Below are positions 57,696 through 64,000 of a stretch of 64,000 nt of DNA, one piece after another. Under the pieces are notes generated by a model. The model was not told the DNA's origin. It saw only the letters and a program-made list of their open reading frames with translations, and did no database searches. Made by a program: the position numbers and the translations under genes. The stretch is from assembly GCF_000425025.1 (NCBI RefSeq), contig NZ_AUKZ01000007.1, positions 38,454 through 102,453 of the forward strand, written 5' to 3'. Each line of letters begins with the position of its first letter. Position 1 is the first letter of the stretch. This stretch comes from Streptococcus castoreus DSM 17536. GTDB taxonomy: Bacteria; Bacillota; Bacilli; Lactobacillales; Streptococcaceae.

Positions 57696-58814
57696 TTAAA
57701 TAATAGCTTTGCGGACAATGACAGAAACACCTTCTGGTGCCCACGCAGCAACTTTTGTTTTCATTTCTTTTTGAGCATTAACACGGATCCAACCAAGCCC
57801 AGAAACAACAACATCCATTTTTTGATCCAATATAAACTCATGCCGAACAAGTTTAGGAAAAGTTGTTAAGTCTTTCTTACAAGGTGGCATAAGTAACGTT
57901 CCAACATGCTTCTCATAAAAGGCATCTGCCCCTTCCAACTTAGTCCGATGTAAAACCAAGTTATTATCAAAAAAGGCTGTGAACCCTTGGCGCTCACCAC
58001 TAATAAAATCAAATCTCGCTAGACCACCTAAAAAGAGTGTTTGCCCAGAATTTAATTGATATGTTTTTGGCTTAATCTCTTTTTTAGGACTGATAACTGT
58101 CAAATCTTTAGCCGATAAATAATGAGCCATCTGATGACGATGGACGATACCTGGTGTATCAAAAATAAAAGTACCATCGTCCAAAGGGATCTCAATCTTA
58201 TCAAGAGTTGTTCCAGGAAAGCGCGATGTCGTAATCACCTCTTTATCCCCAGCAATTTCTTGAATGATGGCATTAATTAAGGTTGATTTACCAACATTGG
58301 TCACCCCAACAATATAAACATCCCTACCTTTACGCAAGTGATTAATACGTTCAATTAACTCTTTGATCGCATACTTATTCTGAGCACTTGTTAAAATAAC
58401 ATCAAGAGGACGCAACCCCTCTTCGTAAGCACGCTCTATTAGCCACTGAGTTACCTTGCTAGCTTTAACTGATTTAGGGAGAATGTCTTTTTTATTTCCA
58501 ACCAATAAAACATCATTGCCCGAAACAAATCGAGACAAACCTGGAATAACCGACCCATTGAAATCAAAAATATCAATCACATTAACAACAAGCGCATCGC
58601 TATCACCAACTTCGTGAAGCAGTCTTAAAAACTCATCATCTGTAATATGGACATCCGTAATCTCGTTATAATGACGTAATCTAAAACAACGTTGACAATA
58701 AAGCTTTCCTGTCTCTATTCCTTTTTTCAAAGCAGCAACTGGTGTAAACCCAGCTTTTTCTTTCTCTTGCGTTTGAATCTGAATGCCACAGCCTATACAA
58801 AATAATTCTTCCAT
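57696..58814 (-). CDS. yqeH: ribosome-biogenesis GTPase YqeH
   Basis: 372 residues: an N-terminal zinc finger (CIGCGIQIQ and CQRCFRLRHYN) and a circularly permuted GTPase with motif order NKKD, GVTNVGKSTLIN, FDTPG. It is needed for 30S assembly. It overlaps the yqeG stop by one base. Confidence 0.95.
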   Translation of the reverse strand: MEELFCIGCGIQIQTQEKEKAGFTPVAALKKGIETGKLYCQRCFRLRHYNEITDVHITDDEFLRLLHEVGDSDALVVNVIDIFDFNGSVIPGLSRFVSGNDVLLVGNKKDILPKSVKASKVTQWLIERAYEEGLRPLDVILTSAQNKYAIKELIERINHLRKGRDVYIVGVTNVGKSTLINAIIQEIAGDKEVITTSRFPGTTLDKIEIPLDDGTFIFDTPGIVHRHQMAHYLSAKDLTVISPKKEIKPKTYQLNSGQTLFLGGLARFDFISGERQGFTAFFDNNLVLHRTKLEGADAFYEKHVGTLLMPPCKKDLTTFPKLVRHEFILDQKMDVVVSGLGWIRVNAQKEMKTKVAAWAPEGVSVIVRKAII

Positions 58815-59341
58815 TAAATTCCTTTTTGATATGATAATTTACCATATTTCTCTTCTAATTTTGCTAAAACACGACGTTCACGCCAGCGATTAATCTTAGT
58901 GTTCCAAGCATCAGACTGAACCAGAGGTCTCACTAGAACCGACTTTATTCCTGCTCTATGGCTCGCTCGAATATCCGTCATTAACTGATCTCCGACCATA
59001 ATCACTTCCTCACGATCAAACCCATAACGTTCAATTGCTTTGTCTATCCCATAAGAAAATGGCTTCATCGCACGACTAATAAAATCGACACCAAAACGGG
59101 AAACGGCACGTTCAACACGGGAATGATTATTATTTGAAACAACAACAACGCTGATGTCTGCGATCGTCATCTCATCAAGCCATGCACGAACCTCAGGCGT
59201 ACCATCAGGATTATTCCAAGCAATCAAGGTGTTATCTAAATCCACCAAAACAGCAGTAATACCCTGACGTAACAAGTCATTTGCCCTTAAATCATAAACA
59301 GCCTCTACCGTATAGGTCGGCCTATAATCATCGATACTCAT
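58814..59341 (-). CDS. yqeG: YqeG-family HAD phosphatase
   Basis: 175 residues of HAD subfamily IIIA: AVLVDLDNTLIAWN (motif I), VVSNNNHSR, KPFSYGI and MVGDQLMTDIRAS. It is a putative phosphatidylglycerophosphatase or nucleotidase. The ATG at 59341 has TTGGAG upstream, with an extended -10 TGG-TAGAAT before it. It is the first gene of the yqeG-yqeH-yhbY-nadD-yqeK-rsfS operon. Confidence 0.92.
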   Translation of the reverse strand: MSIDDYRPTYTVEAVYDLRANDLLRQGITAVLVDLDNTLIAWNNPDGTPEVRAWLDEMTIADISVVVVSNNNHSRVERAVSRFGVDFISRAMKPFSYGIDKAIERYGFDREEVIMVGDQLMTDIRASHRAGIKSVLVRPLVQSDAWNTKINRWRERRVLAKLEEKYGKLSYQKGI

Positions 59342-59461
59342 GTTATCTCCAAAATAATTAGTACCTTTTATTCTACCACATTTCATTTGAAATAGCATTC
59401 AAAATCATACTTAACACCACAGCATTTCCCTAAAAGTTTCCTTGTTACTTTTGTCTATCCT

Positions 59462-60123
59462 ATGATAAACCCATTCTTTAGTAGTAACTCCACCACCGAT
59501 TTTATGGAACTTCATAAAGACCACTCATTAAACCTCTCACACATCACACTATCATATTATTTCGGAGAAAAGTATGTAGCAACCACTCCGAACAATATCG
59601 CTCGTATTGTCCGTTTAGTAGTCGAAGAAATGCAGGAACGATATCAATATATGCGGGATAACTTTCAATATGGAACAAACTTTGCAGACCACGGATTCAA
59701 ACCAGTATGGCTTATCTTCGATGAAATGGGAGCATTCAAAGCTTCAGGGACAGATAAAAAATCAAAAGAAGTTATCGCTGAAGTTATGGACGGTATCAAG
59801 CAAATTATTCTTATGGGCGAGCTGCTGGAATTTTCATCTTGATTGCAAGTCAACAAATGCGCTCTGAAACGTTGAATACTGACCTTAGAGATAACTTGGG
59901 ATTGAGAATCGCTCTTGGTGCCAATTCTAGTGAGGGCTACCGCATGGTCTTTGGTTCGGCTACTCCTGATAAGTTAAAACCTATTGAAGAAAAGGGTGCA
60001 GGGTATCTTTATATGCAAGGTTCCGGCAAGGAAACTGCCCAATACTGGGAAAGCCCTTATCTTGATACCACTCAATTTGACTTTATCAAAGAATTACAAC
60101 TTTATTTAACAGAAACAAACTAA
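59462..60123 (+). pseudogene. FtsK/SpoIIIE-type ICE coupling protein, truncated and frameshifted
   Basis: The first frame reads VATTPNNIARIVRLVVEEMQ and VWLIFDEMGAFKASGTDKKS (Walker B region of an FtsK-like ATPase), then stops at 59840-59842. The adjacent frame continues at once with GRAAGIFILIASQQMRSETL, GYRMVFGSATPDKLKP and AGYLYMQGSGKETAQYWESP to 60123. A single-base change near 59820 explains this. The Walker A half and N-terminal membrane part are absent, so the gene is a 5'-truncated fragment. Confidence 0.8.
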
Positions 60124-60131
60124 TTACAACG

Positions 60132-60173
60132 GATATTGTTGCTTAAATTCGCTAGATTTTCAGCAACAATATC
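60132..60173. other. 12-bp hairpin in the mobile element
   Basis: GATATTGTTGCT (60132-60143) and AGCAACAATATC (60162-60173), with an 18-nt loop. No T run follows. It may be a terminator or processing site after the coupling-protein gene. Confidence 0.5.
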
Positions 60174-60212
60174 TGTTCCTCATCGCCCTGCGATGATAGA
60201 AAAGAGGTATAT

Positions 60213-60516
60213 ATGAAATTAAATGATTTTCTTAAGACAGAATTGTTAGGTAGCCGTAAAGGGATACAGTGAGGTTCTAGACCGTGAGACTGGAAAGCCA
60301 ACTGCTCTTCGGTTGAATGTTTCTATCCAAGATCAAACCTCAGATTTTTTCATGGAAATGATACAAGTCAAGGTCAATACCTTAACCCCTACCGCTTCTG
60401 TTCAAGAGATGGCAAACAACAAGACTTGTCCTGTTGCACTTAAAGATTTGACTGTTGGACAATATAATGGGACGCTATGGTTCTCTTGCCAAGACGTTTT
60501 TCCTGTAACAAAATAG
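60213..60516 (+). pseudogene. small ICE protein, frameshifted
   Basis: AAAGAGG precedes the ATG at 60213, which reads MKLNDFLKTELLGSRKG and stops after 19 codons. One base less in the GGG at 60261-60263 would continue into GYSEVLDRETGKPTALRLN, VKVNTLTPTASVQEMANN and YNGTLWFSCQDVFPVTK, ending at 60516. It is a protein of about 100 residues that I recognise only as ICE-associated by context. Confidence 0.65.
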
Positions 60517-60547
60517 TTATGACAAAAATATATAAAGGAGTTTTACA

Positions 60548-60937
60548 ATGCAAATTTTTAGCTACGATGATTTTAAGAATGAAAAGGGGATTATTTCATT
60601 TTCTGAAGCGGAACAAATCTATTCTAATCTTCTTAATTCCTCTAATCAGCTTGATAAAGAATTCCAAAAAGAATGGACAACATTTGTACTACTCTGCGTA
60701 GAGTATGCCTCTGTACGTGGCAAATGGCTCACACTCTCAAGAGAAGAAAAACTTGCCAATGATGAAGCAAGAACTGTTACTCACAATAAGGTGATTTATC
60801 AACTAAAACTCTTAAAAGGTTTGGCAAATGAACAGGGCAATGATGTTTCTTGGTTTGAAAAATTTAACGATGATAGAAAACGCATTGGAGACTTTGCTTG
60901 CTTTGTGGCTTATATCTATGCCTTAAATGCTAGATAA
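60548..60937 (+). CDS. hypothetical ICE protein
   Basis: 129 residues with AAAGGAG before the ATG. It is soluble and helical (FSEAEQIYSNLLNSSNQLDK, VIYQLKLLKGLANEQG). I do not recognise a domain. It lies between the small frameshifted gene and a truncated phosphatase in the mobile element. Confidence 0.6.
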   Translation: MQIFSYDDFKNEKGIISFSEAEQIYSNLLNSSNQLDKEFQKEWTTFVLLCVEYASVRGKWLTLSREEKLANDEARTVTHNKVIYQLKLLKGLANEQGNDVSWFEKFNDDRKRIGDFACFVAYIYALNAR

Positions 60938-60953
60938 ACAATTAGATGACATT

Positions 60954-61073
60954 ATGGCTATTTATTACTCTATGTCCGATATTCATGGACATTTTAATGA
61001 ATTTGTTGAGAGCCTTTCAAAAATAAATTTATCGGATAAGGATAATCGACTTATTACTTTCTATGACTTCTAA
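60954..61073 (+). pseudogene. N-terminal fragment of a metallophosphoesterase
   Basis: 39 codons reading MAIYYSMSDIHGHFNEFV and ending LITFYDF. SDIHGH is the first metal motif of Ser/Thr-phosphatase-like enzymes. In such proteins the sequence normally continues GDYIDRG where this one stops, so a deletion or substitution removed the rest of the gene. Confidence 0.6.
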
Positions 61074-61074
61074 T

Positions 61075-61190
61075 CATGTACCTAGGCAAAACTGCCGACT
61101 GGAGGTCGGCAAGCTGGAAGCGTGTTTAGCGGAGCGGTGCTTAGGATCACATGATAGAAGTAGGGAGGAGCAACGCTCCTCCTAGTTTAT
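61075..61190. other. hairpin-rich non-coding segment (candidate origin) before rep
   Basis: CATGT (61075-61079) and ACATG (61149-61153) bracket a hairpin TGCCGAC/GTCGGCA (about 61091-61108). It is followed by GGAGGAGC/GCTCCTCC (61164-61171 with 61175-61182). It is GC-rich compared with its surroundings and lies just upstream of the Rep gene, where ICEs carry a double-strand origin or oriT. A nick site cannot be named from sequence alone. Confidence 0.5.
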
Positions 61191-61243
61191 TTATTATATA
61201 GACAATCTTTTGGCGAAAGCCAACCTAAAAGGAACTATTTTTT

Positions 61244-62032
61244 ATGACCTCATATAATAAAAAAATAGTCCGCACTTCTTCCTATTTGGAAATCTGGGAG
61301 TTTGATAAGCCAATATATTTAAAAGGGAAATCAATTTTAGATACTAATACTAAAAACAAGGAAAAATTAAAACGTAGAACATTTGACGAACTAACACCAG
61401 AAGAACAAGAACAACGTCTTGAACGCATGAATAAAACTCGCTTAGAAGCAAAGTGGAACTTACTCCGGCTAGTCGATTGTAACTTTGATGATACGACTTC
61501 TTTTCTTACCTTGACCACTAAAGAAAATATCAGCGATAGAAACGATTTCAAAGACTTACTCAAAACATTTATCAAACGCTTTAACTATCACATATTTAAA
61601 ACAAAGAAAAGCAAATTGAAATATATAGCAGTATTAGAAAAGCAAAAACGAGGAGCATGGCATGCTCATATTTTACTTTTCAGCGTTCCCTATGTTCCAC
61701 ATAAGCAACTATTAGAGCTTTGGGGACACGGAGCAGTACGGATAAATAAAGTTGATGTCGATAGCAAAGAAAACCGCGGTCGATATGTTACTAAATATTT
61801 TGAAAAAGGTACCGGACAGGAGTTATTGGAAAACTTTAGTAAACACGCATATCTCTCATCGCGAAACCTAACGAAGCCTGATGAAGATAAGTTCTATACC
61901 TACGAAACTTTTGACTATAACAACTCAACCGTCCTATATGAAACGGAATACAAGAGCAAGGTCTATAAAGACGGTCAGTATTTCGATAATCACGTTACCT
62001 ACAAAAAGATAAAGTTAGATACAAAGGAGTAA
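61244..62032 (+). CDS. HUH-type rolling-circle replication initiator (ICE Rep)
   Basis: 262 residues. The HUH metal motif is in GAWHAHILLF (about residues 139-148) and a candidate catalytic tyrosine follows in RGRYVTKYFEK. The SFLTLTTKEN block is the expected motif 1. It would nick the origin and support circular-form replication of the element. AAAGGA lies about 12 nt upstream of the ATG. It appears intact, unlike its neighbours. Confidence 0.8.
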   Translation: MTSYNKKIVRTSSYLEIWEFDKPIYLKGKSILDTNTKNKEKLKRRTFDELTPEEQEQRLERMNKTRLEAKWNLLRLVDCNFDDTTSFLTLTTKENISDRNDFKDLLKTFIKRFNYHIFKTKKSKLKYIAVLEKQKRGAWHAHILLFSVPYVPHKQLLELWGHGAVRINKVDVDSKENRGRYVTKYFEKGTGQELLENFSKHAYLSSRNLTKPDEDKFYTYETFDYNNSTVLYETEYKSKVYKDGQYFDNHVTYKKIKLDTKE

Positions 62033-62037
62033 GTCAC

Positions 62038-62244
62038 ATGATAGCAACTGTAAATAAGAATGACCTCGTTGCCCTTGGTTTCTCTGAGGGAACTTCTAAA
62101 CGAATTATCAGACAGGGAAAAGAACTACTAATTGCAAGAGGTTTTAAAGTGTACCAAAATAAGCGAATTGGAACTATCCCTGCTTCTATCACTACTGAAT
62201 TACTTGGTTTTGATTTCCAAAATAGCTCTCTTTCTAGGGGGTAA
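62038..62244 (+). CDS. DUF3173 family ICE protein
   Basis: 68 residues, basic, with MIATVNKNDLVALGFSEGTS and KRIGTIPASITTELLGF. DUF3173 proteins are found next to tyrosine integrases of streptococcal ICEs and may act as excisionase or recombination directionality factors. It starts 5 nt after rep and ends 3 nt before the integrase start. Confidence 0.75.
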   Translation: MIATVNKNDLVALGFSEGTSKRIIRQGKELLIARGFKVYQNKRIGTIPASITTELLGFDFQNSSLSRG

Positions 62245-62247
62245 CAA

Positions 62248-63370
62248 ATGGCAATTAGAAAAGATAAAGACGGTGGTTGGATAGTTGATATTAGCAATGG
62301 TTTTGACCCAATAACACTTAAGCAACGTAGAATAGTCAGAAAGGGCTACAAGACCAAGAAAGAGGCTACTGAAGCAGAACACTACCTAACTGAAAGAACG
62401 CTTTTATGGAGCTAAAATTACTGTTTCTATGCTCTATGAACTACTAAAAGAAGAAGACAGTATGAATCATCGGAAATTTAGCTATATCAACACACAAGAA
62501 AATAACTACAATAAACACATAAAAGATTATTTTTCAAAAGTTGATAATGTCGCAAAACTAACCTATGAAGATATTTACCAGTTTAGAGAAAATCTTAGGC
62601 AAAAACTGACCCAAAATTCTAATCACCCCTTAAGCACAAATACTATCAATAAAATAATGATTTTGCTTAAAAAAATTTTTGACGTAGGCTTACGAAAAGG
62701 TTATTACGCTACAAATCCTGTAAAGCTACTAAAAAAATTACCAATTGAAAAAACAAAAATGCAGTTTTGGACAGTCGAAGAATTTCAGCAGTTTCTAACA
62801 CTGTTTGAACCAGAAGAATACAATGTCAAATTGCTCTTTACAGTTCTATTCTTTACAGGGTTAAGACTTGGAGAAGCACTGGCACTAACATGGCAAGACA
62901 TCGACTTTTCAAGTAAAACAATTCACATTACAAAGTCTATCTATGTCAATAAAGGAATTAACCACATTAGCACAACAAAGACTAAAGCAGGAACTAGAAG
63001 GATTATTATCAATAAAAAATTATGCCAAAAACTTCACCATTGGCAACAGCAACAAAAACATTTGTTAGAGCAATTTACTAGCGATAGCTTGACCCTACAA
63101 GTGTTTCAAAGTAACCCACTCACAATTACAAAAAATGCTATTGAAAAGCAATACAAGAAAATCCTTGAACGTGATAAAACACTAAAAAAGATACGAATAC
63201 ACGATTTTAGGCACTCACACGCTTCCCTACTGATTAATCAAGGAGAAGATTATCTAGTTGTAAAAGAAAGGTTAGGACACGCTTCTATCACGACTACAAT
63301 TGACACCTATTCACATTTATACCCTAGTAAGCAGAAAGATTTAGCTGATAAACTAGATGATTTGTTATAA
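62248..63370 (+). pseudogene. tyrosine integrase with a frameshift in the N-terminal domain
   Basis: The ATG at 62248 reads MAIRKDKDGGWIVDIS (an AP2-like arm-binding domain) and stops at 62413-62415 after 55 codons. The adjacent frame carries RFYGAKITVSMLYELLKEED and the complete core: FTGLRLGEALALTW (catalytic Arg), HDFRHSHASLL (HxxR) and LGHASITTTIDTYSHLY (Tyr). One base lost or gained near 62395-62405 separates the parts. A restart at ATG 62429 would give 313 residues without the arm-binding domain. It was probably full length (about 374 residues) originally. Confidence 0.8.
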
Positions 63371-63419
63371 GATTAGTAATTTTTAGTAACTTAAACAAGA
63401 AAACTACAAGCACAAAGAA

Positions 63420-63446
63420 AAGACAAGGCTCAGAAACCTTGTCTTA
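63420..63446. terminator. bidirectional terminator between integrase and tRNA-Leu
   Basis: AAGACAAGG/CCTTGTCTT stem, T-rich mainly on the minus strand (CTTTTCTTTG), so it probably ends the tRNA operon. Confidence 0.65.
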
Positions 63447-63462
63447 TCGAGTCATTATGCTA

Positions 63463-63546
63463 TACCGGCGGCCGGGGTCGAACCGGCACGTCCGTGAGGA
63501 CACTGGATTTTGAGTCCAGCGCGTCTGCCAATTCCGCCACGCCGGC
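63463..63546 (-). tRNA. tRNA-Leu (CAA)
   Basis: 84 nt with long variable arm. The anticodon loop CTCAAAA gives CAA. Acceptor GCCGGCG/CGCCGGT, T-loop GGTTCGACCCC. Its 3' end faces the integrase, the usual attachment-site side. Confidence 0.97.
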
Positions 63547-63565
63547 TTTAAATATAAAATTTAAA

Positions 63566-63637
63566 CTGGGGTAGCTGGATTCGAACCAACGCATGAGGGA
63601 GTCAAAGTCCCTTGCCTTACCGCTTGGCTATACCCCA
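63566..63637 (-). tRNA. tRNA-Gln (TTG)
   Basis: 72 nt. Anticodon loop CTTTGAC gives TTG. Acceptor TGGGGTA/TACCCCA. Confidence 0.97.
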
Positions 63638-63645
63638 ATAAAATA

Positions 63646-63719
63646 GGCGAGTGATGGGAATCGAACCCACGAATGTCAGAGCCACAATCTGATGTGTTAA
63701 CCACTTCACCACACCCGCC
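63646..63719 (-). tRNA. tRNA-His (GTG)
   Basis: 74 nt including the extra 5' G pairing with C73. Anticodon loop TTGTGGC gives GTG. Confidence 0.97.
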
Positions 63720-63729
63720 ATATTCCAAA

Positions 63730-63800
63730 CACGAGCAGTAGGAATCGAACCCACACTGAAGGTTTTGGAGACCTTAGTTCTACCTTTAAACTATGCTCGT
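63730..63800 (-). tRNA. tRNA-Trp (CCA)
   Basis: 71 nt. Anticodon loop CTCCAAA gives CCA. Acceptor ACGAGCA/TGCTCGT. Confidence 0.97.
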
Positions 63801-63806
63801 TTGAAA

Positions 63807-63887
63807 TGGAAAGAGAGGGATTCGAACCCCCGAACCCTAAGGAGCGGATTTACAGTCCGCCGCGTTTAGCCTCTTCGCTATCTTTCC
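63807..63887 (-). tRNA. tRNA-Tyr (GTA)
   Basis: 81 nt with long variable arm. Anticodon loop CTGTAAA gives GTA. Confidence 0.97.
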
Positions 63888-63906
63888 ATAAAATACTAAA
63901 CTTTAA

Positions 63907-63979
63907 TGGCGCGAGACGGAATCGAACCGCCGACACATGGAGCTTCAATCCATTGCTCTACCAACTGAGCTACCGAGCC
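63907..63979 (-). tRNA. tRNA-Phe (GAA)
   Basis: 73 nt. Anticodon loop TTGAAGC gives GAA. The cluster continues beyond the window and probably follows an rRNA operon. Confidence 0.97.
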
Positions 63980-64000
63980 AACTACATATCTTATGTATTG

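Larger units (their letters stand above)
59400..63462. mobile_element. remnant of an integrative and conjugative element next to tRNA-Leu
   Basis: Between yqeG and the tRNA cluster the plus strand carries a 5'-truncated FtsK-like coupling protein, small ICE-type genes, a non-coding segment with inverted repeats, a HUH Rep, a DUF3173 protein and a tyrosine integrase. This is the integration-end gene order of streptococcal ICEs. Most of the conjugation module is missing, and at least three genes have frameshifts. The integrase end abuts the 3' end of tRNA-Leu. I could not find a matching direct repeat at the left side, so the left end is probably deleted. Confidence 0.75.

Noticed and set aside
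59400..59470. Left attachment repeat of the ICE matching the tRNA-Leu 3' end
   Set aside because: Searched by eye for the acceptor/T-arm sequence and found no convincing copy near 59.4 kb.
60313..60516. Stand-alone 67-residue gene in the mobile element
   Set aside because: The coding similarity starts upstream in another frame at 60213 with a proper ribosome-binding site, so this is the tail of a frameshifted gene.
63371..64000. Hairpins in the tRNA block as a CRISPR-like array
   Set aside because: All are accounted for by six distinct tRNA cloverleafs; no repeated unit with spacers exists in the window.

Overview
The window is a low-GC, densely coded pyogenic-group Streptococcus chromosome. 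The evidence is the covRS pair, a streptococcal collagen-like LPXTG protein, an L-Lys-type MurE, the yqeGH-yhbY-nadD-yqeK-rsfS cluster and the murI-rdgB-scpAB-rluB cluster. CovR differs at several residues from the S. pyogenes form as I remember it, so S. dysgalactiae (group C/G) or a close relative is my best guess; the species is an inference. Most genes lie on the minus strand.

Layout: 1-5.0 kb murE 3' end, a decayed small gene, DUF1803, ppaC, pflA and a CBS/DUF21 transporter. 5.1-9.1 kb the tRNA-modification pair mnmM/mnmL, a PAP2 phosphatase, FMN-riboswitch-controlled ribU, and trmL behind a leader with its own terminator. 9.5-11.1 kb the collagen-like adhesin, with a 13-nt C tract upstream of its promoter. 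11.3-17.3 kb a compact murI-to-yidD operon (cell wall, nucleotide hygiene, condensin ScpAB, rRNA pseudouridylation, YidD). 17.3-21.5 kb small membrane proteins, an RNA methyltransferase, acyP and yidC. 21.7-29.8 kb greA, mltG, a GNAT enzyme, murC and a SWIM/SNF2 helicase. 30.2-34.7 kb vanZ-like, der, dnaI, dnaB and nrdR, bracketed by two copies of a 240-bp MITE-like element. 35.5-38.5 kb covS/covR and DUF177. 38.8-46.2 kb htpX, lemA, rsmG, the potassium pair trkH/cabP, sstT and brnQ. 46.2-51.2 kb a methionine ABC locus (metQ, M20 peptidase, metN, metI) with MET-box-like sites, plus an orphan amino-acid binding lipoprotein. 51.4-59.3 kb yebC, a frameshifted MerR/TipAS regulator, tmcAL and the yqe cluster, which contains a broken isochorismatase gene.

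59.4-63.4 kb is the decayed end of an integrative conjugative element: FtsK-like coupling protein, small orfs, a hairpin-rich non-coding segment, HUH Rep, DUF3173 and tyrosine integrase, with frameshifts in several genes. It abuts the 3' end of tRNA-Leu. The window ends in a six-tRNA cluster (Leu, Gln, His, Trp, Tyr, Phe, all minus strand).

Most notable signals: the pair of 240-bp repeats with terminal inverted repeats and 9-bp flanking duplications; the promoter-leader-terminator unit before trmL; the structured leader with terminator before murI; the poly-C tract upstream of the collagen-like gene; three genes whose -10 box lies only 6-7 nt before the start codon (possible leaderless mRNAs); and several freshly broken genes (MerR, isochorismatase, integrase, coupling protein). 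No CRISPR array and no intact insertion sequence were seen.
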